64,000 nucleotides of DNA. It comes from Gelidibacter pelagius. Its GTDB lineage: Bacteria > Bacteroidota > Bacteroidia > Flavobacteriales > Flavobacteriaceae. The DNA lies in contig NZ_JAGEVG010000007.1 in NCBI RefSeq assembly GCF_017581925.1, forward strand, positions 1-64,000, written 5' to 3'. The notes beneath the pieces are model-generated. The model saw nothing but the letters and a program-made list of their open reading frames with translations, ran no database searches and had not been told where the DNA came from. Of the stretch, positions 36,348-45,318 are shown piece after piece. Numbering within the stretch: the first letter of the stretch is position 1; each line of letters starts with the position of its first letter. A program made the position numbers and the translations under genes.

Positions 36348-37394
36348 ATGAGGTTAAGTATTATAATTCCAGTTTATAATGTTGAAAAGTACGTTGCACA
36401 ATGTTTAGATAGTGTGCTAAACCAGGGACTTGATGCCAAGGATCATGAGATAATCGTAGTTAACGATGGATCTCCGGACGGTAGTTTGAAAATTGTAGAG
36501 GGCTACGCTAAAAAACACGATCATATTAAAGTTATTTCCAAAGAAAATGGCGGACTGAGCAGTGCGAGAAATTGTGGGATGGAACACGCCATCGGGAAGT
36601 ATATCTATTTTTTGGATTCTGATGATTTTCTTATTCCAAACTGCTTAAATACAATAGTTGATACTTGCGAACATCATGATTTGAATGTCCTAACATTCTT
36701 GTCTGAAAGGTTTTCATCTTCGTCACCAAAGGATGATGCCATTCTAAAAGAAATAAAACCTAAAATTTCACTTGGGGACATAAAACTCTCTGAAATTGTA
36801 TCTGGTGAAGATTATTTGGCCAATTTGCCGTACAGAAATGAAGCGTGGTGGTACGTTATAAACCGAGAGTTCTTGGAAGGTTTAGGAATTAAGTTTGAAG
36901 AGGGCCGTTATCTGGAAGATGCTGCCTTTACTTTAGGAATGTTTTTGGAAGCCAAAAAAATGGCGCATTTAAACTTGGATGCCCATCGATATCGAGATGC
37001 TCCTGGAAGTATCTTGACAAATAGAGAGCCAAGCCATTATAATAAGTTGATTAGGGACATGCAAAATGCGGCTTTGGCTTTTGATCCCATTATTAAGACC
37101 TTGGAAAACAAGACTACCAATCCAGATTGTATAGCGCGTATCAAAGCCAAGCAACAGTCACTCGTGTTTTTCTCTATGATGCGAATGCTTAAATCCACTA
37201 TGAGCTTTGATGAGGTAAAGCTAAGAATGAATGAAATGATAGCTATAAATGCGTTTCCATTAGACTCTCTATTGGGAAAAGATTACAACGGACTTACCTA
37301 TCAAGTTTTGGTAAGACTTTTTAAAACGGAGCGTCGATTCTATTTTTTCTTCAGAGTCGCAAATCCAGTCTTTAAGCTTAGAAATAAGTCCTGA
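36348..37394 (+). CDS. family 2 glycosyltransferase
   Basis: A 348-aa GT-A-fold transferase. The N-terminus MRLSIIIPVYNVEKYVAQCL is the nucleotide-sugar-binding start. NDGSPDGSL, NGGLSSARNCGM and FLDSDDF (the D-x-D metal motif, about residues 88-94) follow, and HRYRDAPGSILTNR is a conserved later block. There are no membrane helices, so it acts in the cytoplasm on a lipid-linked glycan or cell-surface polysaccharide. It is a single gene; sugar and acceptor are unknown. Confidence 0.9.
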   Translation: MRLSIIIPVYNVEKYVAQCLDSVLNQGLDAKDHEIIVVNDGSPDGSLKIVEGYAKKHDHIKVISKENGGLSSARNCGMEHAIGKYIYFLDSDDFLIPNCLNTIVDTCEHHDLNVLTFLSERFSSSSPKDDAILKEIKPKISLGDIKLSEIVSGEDYLANLPYRNEAWWYVINREFLEGLGIKFEEGRYLEDAAFTLGMFLEAKKMAHLNLDAHRYRDAPGSILTNREPSHYNKLIRDMQNAALAFDPIIKTLENKTTNPDCIARIKAKQQSLVFFSMMRMLKSTMSFDEVKLRMNEMIAINAFPLDSLLGKDYNGLTYQVLVRLFKTERRFYFFFRVANPVFKLRNKS

Positions 37395-37424
37395 AACCTT
37401 AATAAGCTCTTCAGGAAAACGCGG

Positions 37425-37748
37425 CTATTTAAACATATCCAATCCAGGAATATTTGGCATGCCATCTTTTGCGACAGCTGCCAATTCAGTTTCGTTTACA
37501 CCAGTGGCTTTTTCAATCGCGTTATTTAGGGTCAGGATCAAATAATCTTCAAGCATTTCTTTATCCTGTAACAACTCATCATCGATAGCAATAGATTTTA
37601 TCGCTCTGTTGGCCGTTAATGTTACTTTTACCTTCCCGTCACTACTTTGCTCATCAACCAAAACATGGTTCAAGCGTTCTTTAGTTTCTTCAACTTTTTT
37701 CTGGGTCTCTTTGAGTTTATTCATCATGCCCATCATATCTCCAAACAT
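37425..37748 (-). CDS. YbaB/EbfC nucleoid-associated protein
   Basis: A 107-aa protein starting [20 protein letters not shown], with the YbaB core [20 protein letters not shown] and ENYL-like helix [15 protein letters not shown]. The family binds DNA as a dimer. Start choice: a TTG at 37775 lies inside the -7 promoter match CAAAGTTA (37773-37780), so the ATG at 37748 is the real start. It is convergent with the glycosyltransferase gene. Confidence 0.9.
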   Translation of the reverse strand: MFGDMMGMMNKLKETQKKVEETKERLNHVLVDEQSSDGKVKVTLTANRAIKSIAIDDELLQDKEMLEDYLILTLNNAIEKATGVNETELAAVAKDGMPNIPGLDMFK

Positions 37749-37772
37749 ATCCTTCAGTTTTTGAATTTTGAG

Positions 37773-37780
37773 CAAAGTTA
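37773..37780 (-). promoter_or_regulatory. -7 promoter element of the YbaB gene
   Basis: CAAAGTTA on the plus strand reads TAACTTTG on the minus strand (TAnnTTTG), 25 bp before the ATG at 37748. Confidence 0.55.
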
Positions 37781-37858
37781 AAAAAAGATTTAATTAGCCC
37801 CGAAGTCTTGATGGTCTTTAATTTTAATAAATCTAAAGTGCTTCTTTATAATTTCTCT

Positions 37859-37889
37859 TTGCCGTCTCTTCTTTAAAATGGTATTTTTG
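37859..37889 (+). promoter_or_regulatory. promoter TTG-N20-TATTTTTG of the S9 peptidase
   Basis: TTG 37859-37861, 20-bp spacer, TATTTTTG 37882-37889; the peptidase ATG is 23 bp further on. Confidence 0.7.
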
Positions 37890-37912
37890 CAATCCGTTTT
37901 AAAATTGAACTA

Positions 37913-39973
37913 ATGATACCAAATATTCAGCCGCCAAAAGCAAAACAAATACCTAAAACACTGACCGCCCATAATGATGAGCGCCAAGATGATTATTTTT
38001 GGTTAAATGATAGAGAAAATCAAGAAGTTATTGACTATCTCAATGCTGAAAATGACTACTATGACGCAGTCACCTCAAAGTATAAGAATTTTGAAAATTC
38101 GCTTTTTGAAGAAATGAAGGCCAGAATTAAGGAAGATGATGAGTCGGTTCCCTATAAGTATAACGGGTATTGGTATATTGTGAAATATGAAATTGGAAAA
38201 GATTATCCAATTTACCTCAGGAAGAAGGATAGTCTAAAGAATCCTGAAGAATTGCTATTTGATTGTAATGAGATGGCTGAAGGGCACGATTATTTTAAAT
38301 TGGTAGGTTTGAGTGTGAGTCCAGACAATACTATGATCGCTTTTGGAATGGATACGGTTGGAAGACGTAATTACACTCTACAAATCAAGAGTTTGCTCAC
38401 CGACGAAATATTTTCTGATGCCATTGAGAACACTACTGGTTCTGCAACTTGGGCCAATGATAATAAAACCTTGTTCTACACGGTTAAAGACGAAAAAACA
38501 CTGCGTTCGGATAAAGTTTTCAAGCACAAATTAGGAAGCTCCTCGGCGGAGGATACGCTTATTTTTCATGAAAAAGACGATACTTTTGGTGTCACCATTT
38601 ATAAATCGAAGTCAAGGAAGTATTTGATCATCGCTTGTTACAGTACCTTGACCAATGAATATTACACCTTAAATGCCGATACACCAGATGCTGAGTTTAA
38701 GATTTTTCAGGAACGCATCAGAGGGTTAGAGTACAGTATTGCCCATTATAACGATCAATTTTATATTGTCACCAATGCTGATGGTGCGGTCAATTTTAAA
38801 TTGATGAAAACAGCTGAAAATGAAACTAAATTGGCTCATTGGACAGAAGTTATTCCACATAGAGATGAGGTCTTGCTTGAAGATATTGATATTTTTAAGG
38901 ATTTCTTGGTCATCAGTGAACGTTCAAGTGGACTGAACCATATTCGCATCAAAAGATGGGATGGCACTGAAGATTATTATCTCCCTTTTGATAATGAAAC
39001 CTACACAGCTTACACCTCGACCAATGTTGAGTTTGATACGGACATTCTCAGGTATGGCTATAATTCTATGACCACGCCTTCATCGAGCATCGACTTTAAT
39101 ATGGTTACAAAAGAAAAAACCATTCTCAAGGAACAGGAGGTTTTGGATCCTAATTTTGATAAGAAGAATTATGCTTCTGAACGTGTTTGGGCCACTGCAA
39201 CTGATGGAACAAAAGTGCCTATTTCACTGGTTTATAAAAAAGGTATCGAAAAAGATGGCACAAATCCCGTATTGTTATATGCCTATGGCTCTTACGGACA
39301 TACCATAGATCCGTATTTTTCGAGTATTCGATTAAGTTTATTGGACAGAGGTTTTGTGTACGCCATTGCTCATGTAAGGGGAGGAGAATATTTAGGACGT
39401 ATGTGGTATGAAGACGGGAAACTACTTCAGAAAAAAAATACTTTCAGCGATTTTATCTCATGTTCCAAATTTTTGATCTCTAAAAATTACACATCACCTG
39501 ATCACTTATACGCCTTGGGCGGAAGCGCAGGTGGATTATTGATTGGTGCCGTTATTAATGAAGCGCCAGAACTCTATAAAGGGGTTATCGCTGCAGTTCC
39601 ATTTGTAGATGTTGTGACCACGATGTTGGATGATTCAATCCCGTTGACCACAGGTGAATATGACGAGTGGGGAAATCCAAATGATAAAACCTACTATGAC
39701 TATATGAAGTCCTATTCACCTTATGATAATGTGAAAAAGCAGGATTATCCACATATATTAGTCACTACTGGGCTGCATGATTCTCAAGTTCAATATTGGG
39801 AACCTGCCAAATGGGTGGCCAAGCTGAGAGAATATAAAACCGATAGTAATAAATTACTCTTAAAAACCAACATGAAAGCCGGTCACGGCGGAGCTTCCGG
39901 ACGTTTTGAAGCCTTAAGGGAAGATGCTGAGGAGTACGCCTTTTTATTAGATTTAGAGAATATTGATGCCTAA
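37913..39973 (+). CDS. ptrB: oligopeptidase B-like S9 peptidase
   Basis: A 686-aa cytoplasmic serine peptidase of the prolyl-oligopeptidase family. The N-terminal seven-bladed propeller (about residues 70-400) is preceded by HNDERQDDYFWLNDRENQEV, typical of oligopeptidase B. The catalytic Ser lies in LGGSAGGLLIG (about residue 537), Asp in TTGLHDSQVQYWEPAKW and His in KAGHGGASGR. No signal peptide is present, so it trims cytoplasmic peptides, in this group after basic residues. It has its own promoter. Confidence 0.92.
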   Translation: MIPNIQPPKAKQIPKTLTAHNDERQDDYFWLNDRENQEVIDYLNAENDYYDAVTSKYKNFENSLFEEMKARIKEDDESVPYKYNGYWYIVKYEIGKDYPIYLRKKDSLKNPEELLFDCNEMAEGHDYFKLVGLSVSPDNTMIAFGMDTVGRRNYTLQIKSLLTDEIFSDAIENTTGSATWANDNKTLFYTVKDEKTLRSDKVFKHKLGSSSAEDTLIFHEKDDTFGVTIYKSKSRKYLIIACYSTLTNEYYTLNADTPDAEFKIFQERIRGLEYSIAHYNDQFYIVTNADGAVNFKLMKTAENETKLAHWTEVIPHRDEVLLEDIDIFKDFLVISERSSGLNHIRIKRWDGTEDYYLPFDNETYTAYTSTNVEFDTDILRYGYNSMTTPSSSIDFNMVTKEKTILKEQEVLDPNFDKKNYASERVWATATDGTKVPISLVYKKGIEKDGTNPVLLYAYGSYGHTIDPYFSSIRLSLLDRGFVYAIAHVRGGEYLGRMWYEDGKLLQKKNTFSDFISCSKFLISKNYTSPDHLYALGGSAGGLLIGAVINEAPELYKGVIAAVPFVDVVTTMLDDSIPLTTGEYDEWGNPNDKTYYDYMKSYSPYDNVKKQDYPHILVTTGLHDSQVQYWEPAKWVAKLREYKTDSNKLLLKTNMKAGHGGASGRFEALREDAEEYAFLLDLENIDA

Positions 39974-39996
39974 ATCGAAAAAAAAACCGTATTTTT
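39963..39996 (+). promoter_or_regulatory. promoter TTG-N23-TATTTTTG of the cysteine-synthase-like gene
   Basis: TTG 39963-39965 (inside the end of the peptidase gene), TATTTTTG 39989-39996; the ATG at 40046 follows after 49 bp. Confidence 0.55.
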
Positions 39997-40045
39997 GCAA
40001 GGTTTTAGATTACATTTTCTAAATTGTAATCGGTAAATAGCATTT

Positions 40046-41086
40046 ATGAAGAAAAATATTCAGGTATTTGATAACGTATTGCAACTCATAGGGAATACGC
40101 CTCTTATCAAATTAAACAGAATGACAGCTGACTATGATGGTGAGTTTTTTGCCAAAGTCGAAGCTTTCAATCCAGGTCATTCTTCAAAAGACCGCATTGC
40201 ACTGCACATTATAGAAGAAGCGGAAAGACAGGGAGTCTTGACGCCAGGAGATACAATTATTGAGACGACTTCTGGAAATACAGGTTTTAGTATTGCCATG
40301 GTGAGTATCATCAAGGGGTACAAATGTATTCTTGCAGTAAGTTCCAAATCATCAGCGGATAAAATTGACATGCTCAAATCGATGGGTGCACAGGTATATG
40401 TGTGTCCTGCGCATGTGAGTGCTGACGACCCGAGGTCTTATTATGAAGTTGCCAAACGACTGCACGAAGAAACAAAAGGTTCTGTATATATCAATCAGTA
40501 TTTTAATCAACTTAATATTGATGCACATTATCACAGTACCGGTCCGGAAATTTGGGAACAAACAGAAGGTCAAATCACACACTTGATAGCTTGTAGTGGC
40601 ACTGGAGGCACAATTTCTGGAACTGCAAAATACTTAAAAGAGCAAAATCCAAATATAAAAATCATAGGTGTAGATGCTTATGGTTCTGTCTTGAAAAAAT
40701 ACCACGAAACTCGTGAGTTTGACCACGACGAAATTTATCCGTACAGAATTGAAGGTTTAGGAAAGAACTTAATTCCTACAGCCACTGATTTTGATATTAT
40801 TGATGAGTTTGTCAAGGTTACAGATGAAGAAAGTGCACATGCAGCACGTGAAATTTCCCGTACCGAAGGTTTGTTTGTTGGTTATACTAGTGGTGCTGCC
40901 ATGCAAGCCATAAAACAACTGAATGAAGCAGGTGAGTTTAAGCCTGGTGATAAGGTGGTAGCCATTTTTCCAGATCATGGATCGCGCTATATGAGTAAGA
41001 TTTATAGTGATAAATGGATGGACGAACAAGGCTTTTTTGACAGTAAAAAGGTTTCTACAATAGAAACTATTCAATATATAAAATAA
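40046..41086 (+). CDS. cysteine synthase / cystathionine beta-synthase-like PLP enzyme
   Basis: A 346-aa fold-type-II PLP enzyme. The PLP lysine lies in [14 protein letters not shown], the substrate loop is [12 protein letters not shown], the phosphate-binding loop is [15 protein letters not shown], and [11 protein letters not shown] is the C-terminal serine block. It lacks the CBS regulatory pair and is shorter than eukaryotic cystathionine beta-synthase. It may make cysteine from O-acetylserine or cystathionine from serine; sequence alone does not decide. Confidence 0.9.
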   Translation: MKKNIQVFDNVLQLIGNTPLIKLNRMTADYDGEFFAKVEAFNPGHSSKDRIALHIIEEAERQGVLTPGDTIIETTSGNTGFSIAMVSIIKGYKCILAVSSKSSADKIDMLKSMGAQVYVCPAHVSADDPRSYYEVAKRLHEETKGSVYINQYFNQLNIDAHYHSTGPEIWEQTEGQITHLIACSGTGGTISGTAKYLKEQNPNIKIIGVDAYGSVLKKYHETREFDHDEIYPYRIEGLGKNLIPTATDFDIIDEFVKVTDEESAHAAREISRTEGLFVGYTSGAAMQAIKQLNEAGEFKPGDKVVAIFPDHGSRYMSKIYSDKWMDEQGFFDSKKVSTIETIQYIK

Positions 41087-41100
41087 CTGAAATTACATAG

Positions 41101-41140
41101 AGAATCCTATAACTTGATAGCTTTAGTTGTAGGATTTTCT
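41101..41140 (+). terminator. probable terminator after the cysteine-synthase-like gene
   Basis: AATCCTATAAC (41103-41113) pairs with GTTGTAGGATT (41126-41136) with one mismatch, followed by TTCT. It begins 14 bp after the stop. Confidence 0.6.
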
Positions 41141-41314
41141 GTATATGAAAATCTTATAAACAGCGGTTTATAACTTAATTATGCTATGAAAAGATATTTA
41201 GTTAATTTTGTCCAAACTAATTAAGCTAATCGAAGATGATGACGCCATTGTTCATGAACCATTTTTAAGGTTCTTTGAAATGGCAGCGTATGTCCTAAAA
41301 AACAGTAACATTAC

Positions 41315-42574
41315 ATGAAAGACTTATTTGATAAAATTTACAGAGATAAAGGTCCATTAGGCAAATGGGCTTCTCAAGCTGAAGGCTATTTTGTGTTTCC
41401 AAAATTGGAAGGCCAGATATCTAACCGTATGAAATTCCGTGGTAAGGATGTCATTACTTGGAGTATTAATGATTATTTGGGATTGGCAAACCATCCTGAA
41501 GTCCGAAAGACGGATGCTCAAGCTGCAGCTGATTATGGTTCGGCATACCCAATGGGAGCCCGAATGATGTCTGGACATACGGAACTCCATGAGGTTTTAC
41601 AGACCGAATTGGCTGAGTTTGTGGATAAGGAAGCTGCTTATCTTTTGAATTTCGGATATCAAGGTATGGTTTCTACCATTGATGCCTTAGTATCTAAGGA
41701 TGATATTATTGTTTATGATGTCGACTCTCATGCTTGTATTATTGACGGCGTACGTCTGCACATGGGAAAACGTTTTACCTATAAGCACAATGATATTGAA
41801 AGTCTGGAGAAAAACTTGGAGCGTGCCACAAAAATGGCAGAACAAACAGGCGGCGGTATTTTAGTCATTTCAGAAGGTGTATTTGGAATGCGTGGAGAAC
41901 AAGGTCGGTTGAAAGAAATTGTAGCGCTTAAAGAAAAATTTAACTTTCGCTTTTTAGTGGATGATGCCCACGGTTTTGGAACACTTGGTAAAACAGGTGC
42001 TGGAGCAGGAGAGGAGCAAGGCGTTCAAGACGGTATTGATGTGTACTTTGCAACTTTTGCGAAGTCTTTGGCAAGTACAGGTGCTTTTATCGCTGCAGAT
42101 CAAGAAATTATCGATTATTTAAAATATAACTTGCGTTCACAAATGTTTGCTAAATCACTACAAATGCAATTGGTGGTTGGTGCACGAAAACGTTTGGAAA
42201 TGTTGAAAACCATGCCAGAAATGAAAGAAAAGCTTTGGGAAAACACCAATGCTTTACAATCTGGACTTAAGGCACGCGGATTTGATATTGGAACCACACA
42301 AAGCTGTGTCACACCAGTGTATTTAAAGGGAAGTATTCCTGAAGCGATGGCTTTGGTAAAGGATTTACGTGAAAATCATGGAATTTTCTGTTCCATTGTG
42401 GTTTATCCCGTCATCCCAAAAGGATTGATTTTACTTCGAATGATTCCAACAGCAACGCATGATATTAATGATATCAACGAAACTTTAGATGCTTTTGATG
42501 CGATTAGAACCCGTTTGGAAAATGGGACCTATAAAAGATTGTCGGCAACAGTAGCTGCTGCGATGGGTGAGTAA
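41315..42574 (+). CDS. spt: serine palmitoyltransferase (alpha-oxoamine synthase family)
   Basis: A 419-aa fold-type-I PLP enzyme of the alpha-oxoamine synthase family. Motifs: INDYLGLANHPEV, GSAYPMGARMMSGHTELH, DVDSHACIIDGVRLHMG, LVDDAHGFGTLGKTGAG (PLP Asp and His), and ATFAKSLASTGAF with the PLP lysine. In Bacteroidota this form condenses serine with an acyl-CoA to start sphingolipid synthesis. 8-Amino-7-oxononanoate synthase or 2-amino-3-ketobutyrate CoA ligase are alternative readings. A -7 match, TAATTTTG (41203-41210), lies far upstream. Convergent with the GNAT-fold gene. Confidence 0.85.
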   Translation: MKDLFDKIYRDKGPLGKWASQAEGYFVFPKLEGQISNRMKFRGKDVITWSINDYLGLANHPEVRKTDAQAAADYGSAYPMGARMMSGHTELHEVLQTELAEFVDKEAAYLLNFGYQGMVSTIDALVSKDDIIVYDVDSHACIIDGVRLHMGKRFTYKHNDIESLEKNLERATKMAEQTGGGILVISEGVFGMRGEQGRLKEIVALKEKFNFRFLVDDAHGFGTLGKTGAGAGEEQGVQDGIDVYFATFAKSLASTGAFIAADQEIIDYLKYNLRSQMFAKSLQMQLVVGARKRLEMLKTMPEMKEKLWENTNALQSGLKARGFDIGTTQSCVTPVYLKGSIPEAMALVKDLRENHGIFCSIVVYPVIPKGLILLRMIPTATHDINDINETLDAFDAIRTRLENGTYKRLSATVAAAMGE

Positions 42575-42600
42575 ACTCAAAACTTCAAAAATAAAATTCG

Positions 42601-42628
42601 AAATCCCAATTGTCAAATTGGGATTTTT
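42601..42628. terminator. terminator between spt and the GNAT-fold gene
   Basis: AAATCCCAATT (42601-42611) pairs with AATTGGGATTT (42616-42626) and runs into a T tract, 26 bp after the spt stop. Confidence 0.88.
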
Positions 42629-42695
42629 GGTTTTATATACTCAGGTAAAGTTTAATCGTAAGTGCACTTTTGGTGTTCTTCAATTTGGAATTTGA

Positions 42696-43817
42696 TTACT
42701 GAATATCTTTTTTTACTGTTTTCCTTCGCTTATATACTTCAGGTTTAAAATGCTTCCATATTTGATGGATTGCTAAGTTGTCCTCCAACTCCGGGGTTCT
42801 GACGCAATTGAGAATTCCTTTTTTAGTGAATTCTTCATAATATTCATTAAAAATAACAGCAGTAACGCCCTTATTCTGATATTCTGGAAGGATGCCAATC
42901 AAATAGAAGATGACGTCTTTGCTGTGTTTCTTCGCGTGCAAAATATGTCTAAAGCCAAAAGGGAATAATTTGCCTTTTGTTTTCTGTAAAGCTTTCGCAA
43001 AAGAAGGCATTACAATGGCAAATGCCACTAATTTCTCATTTTTATCAATAACGAATTTGATGTATTCTGGATTGACAAAACTGATGAATTTCTTTTTAAA
43101 ATATTCTTTTTGAATGTCTGTGATTGCAACAAATGAAGACAGAGAGGCGTAGGAGTGATTAAAAAGATCAAACATGTCGTCAACATAAGGCATGACTTCT
43201 TCTGTCTTCGTGAATTTTAAAGCTGTGAGTTCATAACGCTTTTTAATCAATTCTTGGGCCTTTAAGAAAAATTCTGTCTTTACATTCGAAAATGGGAAAC
43301 GACTTTCAGAATATAGTTTCTCATCGGTGTACCCCAATTCCTTAAAATGATCCACATAATACGGGTAATTGTACCAGGTTATCATACTTCCCAAATATTG
43401 ATAACCTTCGGTCAGTAGCCCCACCTTATCGAGATTTGAAAAACCTACTGGACCTTCAACATAATCAAGATCGTTAGCTTTTCCTATCTCATGCACTTTC
43501 TCCAATAGAGCTTTGGTGACTTCAATATCATCAATGACGTCAAACCAACCAAATCGCATTTTCTTTTGCTTTTGCTGATTGACTTCAAGCCAATTTATGA
43601 TAGCTGCTATCCTACCAACAATCTCATTGTTCTTATAGGCCAAAAAAAAGGTGGCCTCAGCATCATTGAATATGGGGTTCTTTTTTTTATTAAAAGTTTC
43701 CATTTCCTGTTTGATAATTGGAGGTACCCAGTTGCTGGAGTCTTTATAAAGTTCAAAGGGAAATTTTACAAATGCCTTTAAGTCTTTTGGTGAACTTGCT
43801 TCTTTAATTGTAATCAT
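42696..43817 (-). CDS. GNAT-fold acyltransferase-like protein (373 aa)
   Basis: A 373-aa soluble protein with an acyl-CoA N-acyltransferase fold: KFPFELYKDSSNWVPPIIKQE at the start, FFLAYKNNEIVGRIAAIINW as a central strand pair, YVEGPVGFSNLDKVGLLTEGY, and a second half with YLIGILPEYQNKGVTAVIF, which resembles the acetyl-CoA loop. Similar proteins in databases are often misnamed GTP cyclohydrolase. It faces the serine palmitoyltransferase gene and is 8 bp downstream of an outer-membrane protein gene. An N-acylation role in ceramide synthesis is a hypothesis. Confidence 0.75.
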   Translation of the reverse strand: MITIKEASSPKDLKAFVKFPFELYKDSSNWVPPIIKQEMETFNKKKNPIFNDAEATFFLAYKNNEIVGRIAAIINWLEVNQQKQKKMRFGWFDVIDDIEVTKALLEKVHEIGKANDLDYVEGPVGFSNLDKVGLLTEGYQYLGSMITWYNYPYYVDHFKELGYTDEKLYSESRFPFSNVKTEFFLKAQELIKKRYELTALKFTKTEEVMPYVDDMFDLFNHSYASLSSFVAITDIQKEYFKKKFISFVNPEYIKFVIDKNEKLVAFAIVMPSFAKALQKTKGKLFPFGFRHILHAKKHSKDVIFYLIGILPEYQNKGVTAVIFNEYYEEFTKKGILNCVRTPELEDNLAIHQIWKHFKPEVYKRRKTVKKDIQ

Positions 43818-43825
43818 AAGTGGTC

Positions 43826-44806
43826 TTATAAGTTGCCCTTTTTCTTTTTCTTTGATTCGGTTTCTTTTTCATTTTGGATTTTTCGTTCTTGACGTCGCAA
43901 TTCATCTTTGGCTGAATTACCATTGTCAATCTCTTTATCCTGATGAAAATCTAAGCGGTAGGACATTCCAAAATTCACTCCAAAAACAGAGGGAGTATCC
44001 TTAGTGTTAAAGGTTAAAGCGGTGTCCAACTGAAAGTTTTTACTCCAAAGATAAGCGCCTCCAAACCGAAAAAGATTATCGGCATAAAAATCACTATGAA
44101 TGCCCTGAGTTTCTCCAAAAACAACCCACTGCGGATTAAAAGAATGGGTTAAGGTTAGAATGTATTGAAAGTCTGAATAGTCAGTTCCAATTCTATCTTT
44201 AATCAGATTAATGACGAACACCCAACCTCCTGAAAAATTATTTTGTGAAATTACGGCAATCTTTGGACTGAACCCTTCAATTCCCGGAGCAGTGTAAGGA
44301 TTATCCTTAGTGTCAAAATTGGCGCCAGCATATACTGCGACAGCAGGAATCAAGGACTTCCATTTGAATTTTCGGTTGGCTTTCCAACTGTATAAATTAG
44401 GTTTTTCTTCGGCCGCATTTCTGTATGGGTCGTAAATCATATATTTTGCTCCGACCGTAAGATTTTTAAAGTTGGAACGTTTTTGATCTAAGGGAATGCT
44501 TGATGAATTTAAGGTTTGGGTATCATTTTGATAAGTTCCTTGTACATTGATTTCAAGCTCTTCAAGTAGCAAACCGTATCGTAAGGCAAAATCCGCCCCA
44601 AAACCTGAAACTTCATATTTCAAAAGTGTATGTTCTTCCTTCACAAAATACGGACCGGCTTCAAATTGTATGACGTTTGGGCCAACTGCAAATGCACTTT
44701 GTGAAACTCCGGGCCTATTGGAATTGATGACATCTGTATACTGACCGAAAGTGAATTGACTAATACTGAAAACTAAAAATACTATTGAAAATTTGGTAGG
44801 TTTCAT
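43826..44806 (-). CDS. outer-membrane beta-barrel protein (MetA-pathway/transporter-like)
   Basis: A 326-aa exported protein. Signal peptide MKPTKFSIVFLVFSISQFTF is cut near GQ. The mature part alternates strands and turns as in the small outer-membrane barrels called putative MetA-pathway phenol transporters: INSNRPGVSQSAFAVGPNVI, IPAVAVYAGANFDTKD, WVVFGETQGIHSDFY, FGVNFGMSYRLDF. A lysine-rich tail ends the protein. ATG 44806 is chosen because a -7 element, CAAAACTA (44825-44832), overlaps the earlier Met. Eight bases separate it from the GNAT-fold gene. Confidence 0.8.
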   Translation of the reverse strand: MKPTKFSIVFLVFSISQFTFGQYTDVINSNRPGVSQSAFAVGPNVIQFEAGPYFVKEEHTLLKYEVSGFGADFALRYGLLLEELEINVQGTYQNDTQTLNSSSIPLDQKRSNFKNLTVGAKYMIYDPYRNAAEEKPNLYSWKANRKFKWKSLIPAVAVYAGANFDTKDNPYTAPGIEGFSPKIAVISQNNFSGGWVFVINLIKDRIGTDYSDFQYILTLTHSFNPQWVVFGETQGIHSDFYADNLFRFGGAYLWSKNFQLDTALTFNTKDTPSVFGVNFGMSYRLDFHQDKEIDNGNSAKDELRRQERKIQNEKETESKKKKKGNL

Positions 44807-45012
44807 TTTCTTATCTATTAGCCTCAAAACTACATATTTTTTTTGATTTTGAATTAAATTTAATCGATTGATAAAATGATCTTTTAGTTGGCCAAATAAT
44901 TGTCATTTGCAATTATACAGCCCAAAACAGTGATATTTTATATAATTTTTAAGTATTTAAATCTGTTTTTAAATGCGAAGAATTGTATTTTTGGACAAAA
45001 TTTAGATTCATC

Positions 45013-45288
45013 ATGCAAATGGCGTCCTTTACTGGTTTTCTGAGAACCATTTTGATTATTTTACTGGTGTATTATGGCGCTAAGATCCTTATGAGGCTTT
45101 TTGCCCCATACTTTGTACGCTATATGTCAAAAAAAATGCAGGAACGTTTTGGAGGTCAATTTCAGCAACAGCAATCAGATAAGAATCGTCCCAAAGACGG
45201 CGAAACGGTAATTGATAAAATGCCGGAGCAACGTCAATCTTCTGATAAAAAAGTAGGCGAGTACATAGATTACGAAGAAATTGACTAA
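45013..45288 (+). CDS. DUF4834-like small membrane protein
   Basis: A 91-aa protein from ATG 45013: MQMASFTGFLRTILIILLVY gives one transmembrane helix, then LMRLFAPYFVRYMSKKMQER and a disordered Gln/Lys/Asp-rich tail ending DYEEID. The plan matches DUF4834 of Bacteroidota. A frame from TTG 44983 is longer, but TATTTTTG (44986-44993) there is a -7 promoter element, so the later ATG is preferred. It precedes the YfhO gene by 30 bp. Confidence 0.78.
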   Translation: MQMASFTGFLRTILIILLVYYGAKILMRLFAPYFVRYMSKKMQERFGGQFQQQQSDKNRPKDGETVIDKMPEQRQSSDKKVGEYIDYEEID

Positions 45289-45318
45289 TTTCCCCAAACT
45301 AAACAACCTCAATACTTC

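Noticed and set aside
37749-37775. TTG start for the YbaB protein
   Set aside because: The codon lies inside a -7 promoter element; the ATG 27 bases later gives the family-typical start.
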